From Chrysoperla carnea (Eukaryota; Arthropoda; Insecta; Neuroptera; Chrysopidae), in the NCBI RefSeq assembly GCF_905475395.1, contig NC_058341.1, positions 67,649,501 through 67,713,500 of the forward strand: 64,000 bases of DNA, in the 5' to 3' direction. Below are positions 1 through 12,409 of the stretch, piece by piece (the stretch's first letter is position 1; the number at the start of each line of letters is the position of its first letter). The position numbers were made by a program, and so were the translations under genes. The notes beneath the pieces are model-generated. The model saw nothing but the letters and a program-made list of their open reading frames with translations. It ran no database searches and was not told the origin of the DNA.

Positions 1-202
1 TAGGCATTTATTAGAGCCATATGCGAGCGCAGCGAGCTCTACTATCAAAGGTCAGGCCAAAGGTCGAAGGTCAGGCCACTCCAATAAATAGGAGTTAAAT
101 TGGGGTTTAGCGGGATGGGTTTAGCGGACAGGCTAAACGTAGTATAGGTATTCATGAATTGGAGTAACGTTTTTACGGGACAACGTCCGTCGGGGCCGCT
201 AG
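1..202 (+). mobile_element. 3' end of a Helitron-like element (cut by window edge)
   Basis: Ends CTAG followed by T, preceded by an imperfect GC-rich hairpin (ACGGGAC ... GTCCGT). This is the usual Helitron 3' signature of a hairpin plus CTRR. The interior has short direct repeats of AGGTCAGGCCA. The 5' part lies outside the window. Confidence 0.45.
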
Positions 203-805
203 TAAAAATATAATTTTAAACCATTGAAAGCAAACAATTTACTAAGTTAATTGCTGAAATACCATTTATTTGGTTTTCAAAAATTTTCGAAATTTTTCTA
301 GAATTTTTGTTTTTTTTTTGTTTTTCTAGAAAGCTATGTTTCACAAGACCACAACGCCAGTGTATCTTGGGATCACTATAATTAAAATCTTAATTATAAT
401 TAAAACATTAGTATTACAAAATCTACAGAAAAAAATACAAATTTATTTCAATTTTAATTCTCAGTTTTAGTACAAGAATTACCCCCTAGAACACCTCCAA
501 ATTTATAAAGTGAAAATGGCTGAAAAACTGCTTGAAATTTATACAATTTGTAGAAAATAATGAACCATTTTTGGAAAAATTTGTCTGCTTGTCAATTTTT
601 GCTAATTAATTGCAAACAGAAGTTTTGTTATAAATTTGTCAGAAAAAAATTAAGATCGTGTGTTTTGACATGGCCCTTGTAAATACTTTCTTCTTTTTTT
701 TTTCATAAAACGCACCTGTCAAAACACCACTTAAATATTTTTCTGAAAGAAGATTTGACATGTATTTAATGCATTAAAATTGGACTGTCAGCGAAAAAAT
801 GTTCT
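203..805. other. AT-rich intergenic sequence
   Basis: Positions 215-265 look like a decayed copy of the Rep-1 head (AAACAATTTACTAAGTTAATTG). The rest is AT-rich with homopolymer runs. No coding or RNA signal seen. Confidence 0.5.
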
Positions 806-1028
806 TTTAACCTCCGAACTAAAAAAAGGGGTTATTAGTTTGACCGCTATGTGTGTCTGTCTGTCTGCCTGTGGTGGCGTAGCGCCTCAACGGATGTACC
901 GATTTTGATTTTTTGTGTTTTGTTTGAAAGGTAAATTAATGGAGAGTGTTCGTAGCTATGTTTCAAATTTAGGGTTCCGTACCAGAAAAGTTTTGACTGG
1001 GTTTTTTAAATTTTGTAAATTTCACTTG
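806..1028 (+). repeat. Rep-2 interspersed repeat (GGTTCCGTAC family), copy 1
   Basis: Contains GACCGCTATGTGTGTCTGTC, CGTAGCGCCTCAACGGATG, a TTTGAAAGGTAAATTAATGG block and GGGTTCCGTACC. The same order recurs at 12410-12787, and a reversed fragment lies at 2405-2510. Repeats of this wording are common in insect genomes. The family class is not clear from the sequence. Confidence 0.7.
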
Positions 1029-1601
1029 TTACTTTAACAGATTTCATTTGTTTTTCTGCTCATCCAAATTTAAGTCTGACAAATTTATTTACAAAAATTC
1101 TCAGCATAAAAAGTTGAAAAAGATGGATGTGCATTTTCATAAAAAATTTATATCAAAGGTCTGTCTAAAATAATAAGGTCTGTGAGAAGTTAATTAACAA
1201 CAATTGTTAGCCGGACAAATTTTTTCAAAAAATGATTCTTAATAGCTATTCTTGTTAGCTAAATTCAAATATTAATAAAAATTAAAAAATTTTTACTCGT
1301 CTGGCGGGTGTAGCATGATTCAGCCATTTACACTTAAAAATTTTGGGGTGTTCGATGGGGTGTCTTTTTTGACTGATAAAAGAACCGACTGGGACTTCAT
1401 TAGGAATTAAGTATGGTAATTAGTAGTCGTTCAAGTAATTTTTGCCTTTGCCGACGTGAGAGGGGGAGGGTATGTTTTAAATCTTTCGTTATCGTTAAAA
1501 TTTAAAAAATTACATAATATTGAAAATATTAAAAAAAAAAAAGATTAAAATTAAAAAACATCTTTAATCTATTAGGACTTGACTAAATTGAAAAGTGTTA
1601 T
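1029..1601. other. Intergenic sequence with a fragment of the 49.4-kb TIR repeat
   Basis: Positions 1255-1380 (TTTTTACTCGTCTGGCGGG ... TTCGATGGGGTGTC) match the interior and right end of the short element at 49343-49504. The remainder is AT-rich and unrecognised. Confidence 0.5.
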
Positions 1602-2400
1602 AGTCTATGAGATGGTATAAGATTGATTTTCACCCATCTGAGTTTTGCAAGCAAAACAAGTTACGCTACCTGCGTAAGAGGTGTATAACTGCAAAATTTT
1701 CGGTTCTTTTTTGAAAGCTACAATTGAAGCTACCCATGAATTTTCATTTTTCTATCTTTTATATTTTTGGAAAAAATGGCCCACAAGTTTTGCCCTAAGT
1801 TATTCCCTCACGAGAAAACAATGATGTTTATGAAAAATTGTTTCAAAAAAAGTTGGTTCGTTATAAAAATTTTTTTATATGGAACGTTTTTTATATCTAC
1901 ACTTTTGTTCTATTTCGAACGGTTTAACATAAAAAAAACTCAAAATTTTAACTATTTTAAAAACCATAGAAAATTTTTTAAGCATCAAATCTCAAAAACT
2001 ATTAGACATTCGGAGCTGTAGGTTTGCTTCAATTGTTTAAAATTTAATATACTTTCAAAATGATAGTAGCATTAACTAATATCAAAAGCTCATAGTTTTT
2101 GAATTAAATTGTAAAATTTGAAAAAGTCCGAAAAATTTTTTTGTTTGAAAAACGAAGTTTCACACTATCCCAAAAGAATCCAAATAACATACTAAAAAAA
2201 CAGCGTTACACTGCGTTGTGCGATTTTAGGTTTTTTTTGTAAGATTTTATTGGCGTAATCTGATAGCCAGATGAGACATAATTTTTATGAAATTTTATTG
2301 ATTTATAAACACGCCTATTATAGTTTTTCTATCGAAAAGTGTTTAATTAAGTTAATTTCAATCAATTTTTTCCATAAACGGAAAATACCTTTCTAATAAA
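1602..2400 (+). mobile_element. MITE-1 copy, interrupted and decayed
   Basis: The left terminus GGTATAAGATTGATTTTC, then ACCCATCTGA, is present at 1614. The element resumes at about 2255 with CTGATAGCCAGATGAGACAT and TAGTTTTTCTATCGAAAAG. Between them lies about 600 bp of unrelated insert. The right terminus is missing or degraded. Confidence 0.55.
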
Positions 2401-2404
2401 ATAA

Positions 2405-2510
2405 AAAATAAAAATCGGTTCATCCGTTTAGGAGCTACGATGCCACAAACACACAGATACACAAACAAGTTAAACTTATAGCATCCCTCATTTAACTCGG
2501 GGATTCAAAA
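2405..2510 (-). repeat. Rep-2 fragment, reversed
   Basis: Reads ATCGGTTCATCCGTTTAGG then GCTACGATGCCACA then ACACACAGATAC, the reverse complement of the Rep-2 core. Confidence 0.65.
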
Positions 2511-5379
2511 CAAATAAATTTGACACACAAGTCTAGCCCAGAACTTGTACAAGGGCTGCAAGACTTGATTTACTGGTCTTCATCAGGGATTGGTACACTC
2601 AAATTTGATTAATTAGCTTCGGCCAAGGACTCGCAAACCAATGGTGTCCCAACCTCTATAAATATTATACATTAAAAAAGATTTAGAAAATAAATTCTAC
2701 TAAAATTTATGAATGAGCAAAATAATATAATTCACTTTATCAGAAAGTTATTGATCTACCCCCTAAATGTCAAATTCACCACGCCTGTTTTTAGTTTCTA
2801 TCAAAAACATTCAAAATCGGTAAGCATTCAATGTGGCCCACAAAATAATCTTAACAAATATAGATTTTCATTTGCTGATTAGCGATAATAATTTTTGAGA
2901 GTACTACAGTTTTTTCTTTTCTCTATAAAATAAAAGCGTATATTCAGTTGAACAGTTATCAGTTATAGTTGATATCTCCAAATTCGACAATTCGAGAAAT
3001 GAATGGATCACAATTATTGATAAAACCAAATTGGATTGAAAGTGGATGATTTCTTTAAACCAGTTTGTTAACTTTACTATACATTATTACGTTCTGATTT
3101 ATCTATATCAATAGTTATTTCTTCACATTTACAATTGACCCGGTAAAATCCGCCATTGAAAATGAATAATTTTCTCATGGAAAATTTTTGCAGGATCCCG
3201 TTTAAAAAATGCTCCTGAACGTAAAAGTACAGGTTGCTGGTGGGTAACCCGATAGGATAGATTTTAAACTATTTTTTTTTTTAACAAATAAATAATATCT
3301 TAGCTCTTTACTTTGGAAAAAATTTTATCACTCAATTGAGGTCAATTTTAACAAAAAGTATTCTTAAATTTTTCTCTAAACTCTCCAGTTTTCGAGTAAA
3401 AAGTTCATAAAAATTGAAAAAAAGAAATTTTTATGATTTGCATCCTTCAAAAAGTGTATGAAAAAATCTGACTTTTAATATGTGTAAAATTTTTATTTGT
3501 AGTGTAAAGCTTACTCAACAACATCCTGCAAAAAATTTTGATCTAATTGCATTTTAAGTGCCTGATTGTTAACTGTTATGAGAGCACGAAAAACTACCCA
3601 CAACAATGTTTGTGCAATTACAAACAAACAACAGTCTCGTACAACTGAATGAGCGAAGCGTCATTTACACAATTACGAGTTTTAGGGAAGCCAATTGTGT
3701 GGTCGCTCCCATCGGAGTACTTTCCAGGCAAAAAGTACATATCTACTGGAGTATGTACGATGTATCATATTACGTACAATGAAGGCTTTCAAAACCACAC
3801 GCATCTTTTGTTTTGCGTATAGTTCAAAAACTACTCGACGGAATGCAAAGCAATTTTTTTATTTTGTAGCTTATATTATCATCTTTTATTTAAATAAAAA
3901 ATATGTGACCATATCAAAGGGTATTTAGTTGTTATTTTCACTAGAATGAAAAAATTAATTTAAAAATTACACACTTTTATCCATTTCTGTTCATATTCGG
4001 CCGCTATCTTTAATTTTTTAAATGGTATGTTTTTCATTTGATTGAAGGTGTCAATAAGAATTGATTGATACCTCAATCACTTAAATCACTGCAACCGTTT
4101 CGAGTCTATACATTTTTTAAGTTATTCAGCCGCCATTTTGGAAAAATGTCCGCCATATTGAATTATAGTGGAAGAAATTTTCGTTTCCTCGAATGAAATC
4201 ATTTATATTGGGCCCTAGTATTACTGGGCAAAGTGGCTTGCTTTCTGCATAAAATGCAGTTTCATTTTGCTAAACCCTATGACTATTAGTTGGGTTGAGT
4301 TTGTTGACTATAGAGGAGTTGGTTGTTTTGAAATTTTTCCCCTTGCGATCAAAAATGGAACACTATTACAGAAAATGAAAATTTTATCTTAAACGATATC
4401 CACCTGATATTTTCTTTCTGCAAAGAAAATTGTTGAGTTTTGATATTGATATACAACGTGTCCACGGATGCAGGTACCTATTCTTGTAAGTTTTCGTATT
4501 TTGCATTTTAGGAAAAAAGTCTTTCTTTATAAAAAATTTTGCTTGTTCTCAAAAGTATGTAGGCATATTTAAAACTTCTAAATAATGAACAGGGTAGCCA
4601 AAAATTTGGAATCATTATTTTTCTTTTTGGTAAACTGCCTTTCCTTTTTGCTGTAAATTCAACATGTTTGAATATTTTTACGGCCCGTTTTGTCAAATAA
4701 ATGCTTAAGGTATGTGATATTCGCACGATAGTTTACATACAAAACTTAATTTACAAAGAAAGGGGATGTAATAATACTTGGTTTTTATAGGTTAGTTTTT
4801 ATGATAATATAAGTAGTCAAATAGAGTTTTCCTTCCACTATGATAAAACACACCCTCAGTTTAACTAGTGATTTAGTGGATGATTTTGATTTTGAGGAAT
4901 GTACTTTTTATTAATTGATTATAATAAGAGTAGGATAATTATCTCGTAAATTACGCCTCAGATTCAAATTTGGTAAAGAACATTTTCTTCTTTTTTTTCT
5001 CAGCTTATTCAGGAAGCGAAAGTTCCACAGTCAATAATAGAACACTGTGTATAATAAAATTAAAAGTTTGTTACTACATAAATAACTGTGTTGATTAATC
5101 TATAAAGATTAAGTTTCATTGAACGAAAATGTTAATAATTTATTTGTTTCTGAATAAAAATTCGAACCAAAAGACAGAATTTACGATTTACTATCGAATG
5201 CATTTTTGTCAGTTACTTTTTTCAGGCGTTTTTTTCCGGATAATTTTTTTATTTTCAAATCTATTTTTCCGGACCTATTTTTTCCCTCGCTATTGTTTCT
5301 TGGTCTATTTTTTTCAAGTTTATTTTTTCCGGTTTATTATTTCCGTCGATTTTTTTCCCGGGGCTATTTTTACCTAAAT
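2511..5379. other. Long gene-free stretch
   Basis: No supported gene. A TATAAAA at 2924 with TCAGTT words at 2944 and 2959 looks promoter-like, but the spacing is wrong and no ORF follows. Positions 5216-5370 are a degenerate short repeat of TTTTTTCCGG/CTATT words. Positions 4125-4165 carry two GCCGCCATTTTG / GTCCGCCATATTG words typical of a decayed dispersed repeat. Confidence 0.5.
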
Positions 5380-6632
5380 TAAGATAAGTGTACATTATTA
5401 CGGGTTAGGACGTTATTCCGGGAGTTTTTTATTTTGATCAAAAAATAAGAAACACTAAATAAATTTTTAATTTTAAAAAATAAGAGATCCTCTAGCACTA
5501 AATTAATTTGAACAAATCAAATCACACTTAAATACTCATATTGATCGAACAAGTGATCGATAGGTTAACATCTGGTTTTATAACAAACATGTTGTCTTTG
5601 AACGTAAGGTGACAGTGTCAGATTGTTAAGCTTTTTTTAGTTTACTGGTAAGTTTATCATTTTTGAATATGTAAAAATATTGATTAGAATGAATAAATAA
5701 ATCGTTTTAAAGCTTTTTCAAATTATTTTAATTAATTATTTTCTTTAAATTATGATTCGAGGAATTATGTTCTTAATTCAGTGATAGTGAACCATATTAC
5801 GGGAGTCTACCGTAATTAGGGAAAATGAGAAGTAATTATTTTTAATTCTCATTTTAAATTGGTGTTATAATTATTAAAATATTTTATACTGATTGAAGCA
5901 GTAGATACCGTAGATTTTTGTGAAGTAATTACGGGATATGTTTTTTTTTTAAATTTGGCTAATTTATGCTTAAATACTTGCTTTTTATGATAAGTATATA
6001 ATGTGTTTTTAGCTCCCGGAATAATGAGCAGAGTTTTTACTTATGTATACAATTCCGGGAGTATCACATTGTCAAGGAGAAAATTGAAACTTGATTTTAT
6101 TTTATTATTTAAATTAATTTTTGATGATTATTAATGTTAAAATAACAATTCTATTAACTTCATTAATTTAATAACGATAATATTTATAATACCAGTGATT
6201 TATTGTCATTGGTATTCCGCAAAATGTTATGCTTTTTTTAAAAATTAATGAAAAAATTAAAATTTTTATTTTTCAATCAAATTTTATATGATAATACTCA
6301 ATAATCTTAATTACTTTAAACAAAACAATTTTTTAATTTACCTATGTTAAGTGTGTATCCCGGAATTATGTACTTTTATATATCCCGGAATCAGGTTCAA
6401 AGCCAAATTTTATCACGGAATTAGAGACAAATTCACAGTCCAGAAAATTAACGTTTAATACTATAAATTAAAGACTTTGGGGTGAAAAAATGATCAAAAC
6501 TAATTTTCAATAAATCATTTTATACGACAAACCAACTTTTATAGTGGAAATATTCATATTTATTTCAATAGTCAGCTTCAAAGTGCATTATGCCTAAACA
6601 TCCCGTAATATGGTACATTTACCTTAATTAAA
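5380..6632. repeat. About 1.25-kb element with inverted ends and repeated TCCCGKAAT words
   Basis: The left end (AAGTGTACATTATTACGGG) and the reverse complement of the right end (AAATGTACCATATTACGGG) match. Inside, the word ATTMCGGGA or its complement recurs about ten times on both strands (near 5413, 5797, 5930, 6014, 6051, 6358, 6384, 6412). No ORF of note. Probably a non-autonomous DNA element with subterminal motif repeats. Confidence 0.4.
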
Positions 6633-7896
6633 TTCAAAACACCATAAACCTTATAAAAAACATATCAAACATAATGCCTGTTTATATTTATTTATTTATT
6701 GAATTCAACGTATTCTTTCATATAGGTATAATATAAAAAAAAGATATACAGAATTTTTAATACTTCATACACACAATTGTACTCAATAAAGTATATAGTT
6801 AAGTAAGAGTTGTATAATACGCATGCGTATAATACAACAATGCCGTAAATGGCATGGTTACAAGCATGTGGGTTTTGTTGATACATACTTGATTGTAGGT
6901 ATTATAACTTTTTTAAAAACATTTAACATTATAACATTTTATATAAATCCAACAACACACAAGTTGTTCGTTCGTATTATATTCTCTTTTACAACAATTA
7001 TTTAAAAAATACAAAAAAAAAAAAAAAACAAGTTTTAAAAACTTTTATTTCAAACAAAATATATTCCTCATTATTGTCAAGTGTCAAAAAAAAAAACATG
7101 TGAAGTGTTTGTGATATGTAAAATTCAGTGACTTTGAGAGTTAAAAACGGTTTATAATTAATAAACACCAAACAAAAATTTTTAAGTGAGACGAATAAAA
7201 AAAATGTGTGTTATAGTTTTATGAAAATGGAAAAACAACACCGGATACCGGAAATATGATATACACTACAATGATTTATGCATACTATTTAAAACAATAT
7301 ACCGGATATTAAAAACAACAATTCTACACAACACAGGTTCGTTCATATTATATACAAACACTATCTATATGTAATATAATTACTATTATTATAAATTATT
7401 GTTATTATTTAATTTATACAAAAATAACTTTACGCAGAGGAATGGTTATTTGTATTTTTTTATTTATAATATATTTAATTTTTGTTGTAATTCTATTGTT
7501 AAAAAAAGCATTTGTTGTATTCTCTTATGAATGTTTGTGGTTCGTTTGATTTGTTGCGTTATGAATAAATTGGAAGTGTGTGTATTTTACATGAAACATT
7601 CTGTATATATTATTTACATATGTACTTAGGCGTAATTGTTGACTTATCATATGTGTATAATATGTTGGAGATATCTATTTCATAGACTTGTAAAATTTAT
7701 GCTAAGACGATGGATGTGTGTATACAGTTCAAGTACTATTGACCTCTGCAATATGCTCATCTTTAGGTATTTCCAGCATGAATGCATTTGTCGGAAGATT
7801 TGGCCAATTTTTGATGTTAAAAATGCTTTAATCATGTTTAGCACTTTTTGGGTTAACAAAAATCATGGAGCTCGCGTCTACGTCATGCGTCATCGT
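6633..7896. other. Very AT-rich gene-free stretch
   Basis: Poly(A) at about 7014-7028 and many TA-rich runs. Nothing coding or structural supported. Confidence 0.5.
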
Positions 7897-7986
7897 CGCT
7901 CCATACTTATCTCATTGGAAGCATCGCTTCCAACCCGATCACTGTAGTTAAGCAACATTGAAACCACTGAGTGTTGTTGCTTTTTT
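7897..7986 (+). pseudogene. Divergent 5S rRNA-like sequence
   Basis: CCATAC, then CATCG-N8-CCGATCAC, then TTAAGCAACATTG follow the order and mostly the spacing of insect 5S rRNA. GAGTGTTGTTGC and a T6 terminator match its 3' end. The middle of the 3' half (the loop E region) is missing, and many positions differ. It may be a 5S pseudogene or the head of a 5S-derived SINE; a working 5S gene is unlikely. Confidence 0.45.
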
Positions 7987-9546
7987 ATCATTTATAATAG
8001 GTTTTATAAATACGTAAATAATTGCGTTAACAAATTATGGAAGTTTAATTATTTATACTATATTTAATTAAAAATAAACACAGTTATTCCAAAGTTTTAC
8101 TTCCGTCGACAGATTCCATGAGTAACTTTTTTCACAGAATAATGTTAGCTGTGAGATCCCGAAGTTGCAGAGTTTTTAGTCATTTAGATCGTGAGATAAT
8201 CAGTTACAAAGTTCGCGATTTTATTATTCTAAGCATGAACAAACTCAGCTATTTTATTTTTATTTAATTCTATTTTTGACAATATTAAAAAATTTTTTAC
8301 GATATTACAAAATCTCCACAAAATTGAAAAGGAAGTATCTAGGAGAGTTGAAAGGTTTGTTTTTAAAATTGGGAACGTATAGGCGTAACTATCCCCAGTT
8401 TTAAGCGTTCCAAATTTCGTAAACTATGCGCCTAAATAGTAAGCTCTATTAAGTTCTTAAATTTTATTTCTCGTTAAAATCTATCGAAAAAATAATTGAC
8501 CATAGCTTTAGCATAGGAACTGCAAATACCATTAATACAACCTTAAAGAGAGCGCCAATAAACTAGGTGGCCTAATTTCAGCAACCTTGGAACCTTTCGT
8601 CCCGCCATGTACATACCCTACCGTATCCATTACTATGATTTCCACTCGAATGGAACGTAATTTTTTTATTAGTAAGGCAAGTTTGAAAATGTCTATATTA
8701 GACGAAAATTAGACGAAACATGTCATGTTTTAAGTTATTAAAATATGAAAATAAAATACAAGTGGACCAAGCAAAGAAAATTGGAAGATTTTTTCTTCAA
8801 ATCTTAAAAAAGAAGGCATTTTGTATTTTCTTGATTTTTTCAAATACCACGGTGACTAGTTCGAATGTGCTAAGACTACATAAGCCGTACACGATAAGAT
8901 TACAAGCCAGACGGCACTGGAAGTGTTATTAAATTATACGCCTACTCTTAACATGTAGTGTTCTTAAAATATAGGTTTTCAACTGTTTGCAACCAAAGTT
9001 TGAAATTAATAATTCATATTATTATTAGTTTTTTCGATATCTCTAATCATTTCTGGCGCTAAATTTATTATTTGTCAATTAATTAAAATAGGCTGAGTTT
9101 CAAGTTCAGATATTGGCTAAGTATCTTAAAAAATGTGACCCATCACCCTGTATATAACGAAAATATGAGGGTGACTTCATCTTAAATGCGACAAGCTGTA
9201 TATTATTTCCCTAGCCTGTTTTACGGTGAGTCCGCAAGACCTTCTTTATTCCTTGATTCAATTTCCATGATTTACCCTTCATTTTAAGGTTAAAAATGTA
9301 TCGCACCAATTTGGTTAGTAATAAATACTTTTGTTCAGTATGTAATTTGTATATCATATCTGTAATAAAATTGCCTATACACAATAAAAAATATAGTAAA
9401 TAACTGTTAATATTTTGTCACGGATCGACTAGACGACTGTAATTTCTCCCAAAGGAATGGAATGCCACACCAAACGATTTGGTGCGCAATGCGGAATTCC
9501 GACAGAATTAACTAGTTTTTATTATTTAAACTGACTATATATATAA
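7987..9546. other. Gene-free stretch with one dispersed repeat
   Basis: Positions 9035-9215 (GTTCAGATATTGGCTAAGTA, CATCACCCTGTAT, AAATATGAGGGTGAC) recur in reverse order and orientation at about 16595-16740. A decayed repeat is likely. Nothing else recognised. Confidence 0.45.
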
Positions 9547-10095
9547 ACAAGTGAAAACAAACAATTGACTGAGTTAATTGTTGAAATACCATGCATAGTC
9601 AGTGTTGATTTCTTTATCACATTACACATACAAACATGTGACACATACATAATCAAGTATGGTACATATTATAAAATTTCCGCCTAATTGGCGCCCTCAC
9701 GGGTAAACAGTGATGTTTACGAAAAAATGTTTCAAACAAAACTTGTTTAATTTTTGATAAGGAACATTTTTTACATATAAACTTTTGTTCTATCTCTAAC
9801 GGTTTACAAGATGGGTCCTACGGACCCAAGACCCAATTGACCTATGATGCTCATTTACGAACTCGACCTCACTTTTTACGTCCTGAGTACGCTGTTTCAG
9901 CTCGATATCTTTTTTGGTTTTTGAGTTATCGTGTCCACAGACGGACGGATGGACGGACAACCGGAAATGGACTAATTAGGTGATTTTATGAACACCTGTG
10001 ACAAATTTTTTTTCGTAGCATCATTATTTTTAAGCGTTACAAACTTGGGACTAAACTTAATATACTATGTATAATTCATATATATATTACATGGT
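9547..10095 (+). repeat. Rep-1 interspersed repeat, copy A (near full length)
   Basis: Begins ACAAGTGAAAACAAACAATT with an imperfect hairpin (AACAATTGACT / AGTTAATTGTT). It then has TCACGGGTAAACAGTGATG, TCTATCTCTAACGGTTTACA, TTTTGAGTTATCGTG, GACGGACGGATGG and TTTTTAAGCGTTACAAACTT. It ends in a second hairpin around TATACTATGTATA ... TACATGGTATA. No ORF. Class uncertain. Confidence 0.75.
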
Positions 10096-10954
10096 ATAAA
10101 AATTATATGTTTCCATCTCGAATATATTTAGTTAATCTATGAATGCTATTATGTATACCTTTATTAGTTAGCAGTTAAAAGTTTTTTAAAGTTTTTTTTT
10201 TCAACTTAACCTACACAATTTGTGGAGGTTGATTGACGATTTCTTTTGGTTTAAATAAAAATATATTCATCATAATAAAGTATTATATATTATTGTAAAA
10301 AACCGCTCCTATACTGTCATAATAATAATAATAATAATAATAATAATGTTTTTGTAGCTTTGTGTTGTTTTCCAGTTCGAATTTATTTGTTACACCCACG
10401 CAAATATTTCGGCTCATATTCAGTGCAAATGGCTTTTAAATTACAAAAACTAGTCTACTTTGTAAAAAATTATAAATAATTTATTAATGAATGAATCATG
10501 TAATGATGTAAGATTCAAGAATGGGTTTTCCGAATGAATGAGTTTATAAAATTTAGATTATTTTTAATCCGAGCTTAGAAAGTTTAATGTTTTATTTTCA
10601 TTGCCTTCTTGTTCATTGAACACAAAAATTTATGTTATTTGTAATCAAAGGTATCTCGATACTGTAAAAATAAAAATTATAACGAAATTTTAATGTGTTA
10701 TTTATAAACTAGATGGAACCCGCCTGCTTTTCGGGGCAATTTAAACTTTAAAAACAATAACTACTGTGTTATAGCCGTCACTTTCCTTGACCTCACTTAT
10801 CCTCCCTTTTGTTCATAATTTTATGGATTTTAGTTTTTTTGGTGCGGAACCTTAACTTTTTTAAAAATAAAATTTAGCCCATGATACTCGCTGATAATGT
10901 AACTTTCTACAGATGAAATAATTTTTAAAATCGGTTAAGTAGTTATTTCAAGAC
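10096..10954. other. Gene-free stretch with (ATA)n microsatellite
   Basis: The ATA repeat spans about 10318-10347 (ten units). Positions 10710-10800 (CTAGATGGAACCCGCCTGC) resemble the head of the repeat at 20043. Otherwise unrecognised AT-rich sequence. Confidence 0.55.
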
Positions 10955-11392
10955 CATTGAAAACAAACAATTGAGTTAATTGTTGAAATACCATGTATAG
11001 ACAGTGTTGATTACATACATACATGTCACACACACTTAACTGATATTCCCATATAATACATACTATATAATTTGCCCCTAATTTGCGCTCTCACTCTTAT
11101 AAGGAATTTATTTTTTTAGGAAGGATTACATTTAAACTTTAGTTCTATCTCTAACAGTTACTCCATAAAAATTTAAGCTTGATAGCTTTTTTCGTTTTTG
11201 AGCTATCGTGTTGAGAGACAGACAGATGGACAGACATACAGACGGAGAGACAGCCGAAAATGGATTAATTAGGAGATTTTATGAACATCTATACCAAAAT
11301 TTTGTTCGTTGTGTCAATATTTTTAAGCCTTACAAACTTGGGACTAAACTTTGTATACCTTCATATATTTCATATATACATGGTATTATGAC
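10955..11392 (+). repeat. Rep-1 copy B
   Basis: Head AAACAAACAATTGAGTTAATT, lacking a few bases of the hairpin loop. Middle partly deleted; tail TTTTTAAGCCTTACAAACTT and a TATACCTT ... ATACATGGTAT hairpin present. Confidence 0.7.
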
Positions 11393-11808
11393 GAATATCA
11401 ACTTCGATGCAAATCAAACCCAAAGTAATTTTCAATAAAATGCAAATTCAACGTGTTTCGGTCTCTCATCAATAAAAATTTTCTCAAAATTTGAAGCCGA
11501 TTGGACTAAGGAATCACATTAGAAACCTAAAATTCTCTAGGTACCATTTTTTAACTTTCCCTCGGTATGTACATCGACGTGTTTTCACTCAAAACAATAA
11601 TCCCATCAAGTCAAGAATTGGTGGCCAACCCAGCGAGTTTCAATTAATATCCGATATTTTTGTCATTTTGAAAAAATTATGATACTTATCCACAAAACTT
11701 AAAAGTTTTTACTACTGTAATACATATGGATAATCAATCTGTGCGATTTTTGTGACACAAAGTATACATTCAAAAAATCTTAAAACATTTAAAAAAAGTA
11801 TAATAAAT
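11393..11808. other. Short gene-free stretch
   Basis: Reads like a decayed dispersed repeat (AAATTTGAAGCCGATTGGAC, CCTAAAATTCTCTAGGTACC). Nothing firmer. Confidence 0.4.
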
Positions 11809-12331
11809 CGGGCATTCCATTGTTTTTGAAAAAGTACTTTCAAAATGTTGATTTTGCTAATAAAAAGCCACCAAAAATTTATTTCTGAAAAATACACACG
11901 CTTTCTTGCCAAAAACTTAAATTAAATTTTAAACCATTTTTAAACTGTCAAAAGCGCGGGCATCCAATTTGATGACGTAATATCGGTATCATTACACGAA
12001 ATAACACAAATAAGTTTGACAGATATATTCATAGACATCTGATTATAATAAATATAAATACTTATTATCTATGTGTATATTATACTCAGGTGTCTACACT
12101 GAACTAACTTATGGTCTATGACTCATACCGCTATGACATCACAGCAGAGCTTACCCGCGTTTTAGGTCACGTGATATATAGTTTAAAAATTACGATTTTT
12201 AATTTTAATATTTTAAAAGAAAAATGTGCTTTTATGACTCGAAATCAGAATATTTAAGTATATTTATACATAAAGTTTAACTTTTTTCGAATTTCATGAT
12301 TAATTATTTTTGACTAACGATAATACCCTAT
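11809..12331 (+). repeat. Rep-3 dispersed repeat, copy A
   Basis: About 520 bp collinear with 31673-32171. Shared blocks: TTTTTGAAAAAGTACTT, ACACACGCTTTCTTGCC, GGGCATCCAATTTGATG, GACATCACAGCAGAGC, TTAGGTCACGTGAT, CGATAATACCCTATTT. The left terminus is degraded here. Confidence 0.75.
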
Positions 12332-12409
12332 TTGTTGCGTTTTCAGTACCTCCTTTCGATGACACCTAACTCGGGTTACCACATTCACAAATTAAATTAA
12401 TTTAATTTT

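Noticed and set aside
2924-3050. TATAAAA followed by TCAGTT words and a short ATG frame (MNGSQLLIKPNW)
   Set aside because: TATA-to-initiator distances of about 22 and 37 bp are off the usual 30 or so, the frame closes after 16 codons, and no downstream exon could be found.
7636-7947. 103-codon plus-strand ORF
   Set aside because: Overlaps the 5S-like sequence in an arbitrary frame and shows no domain.
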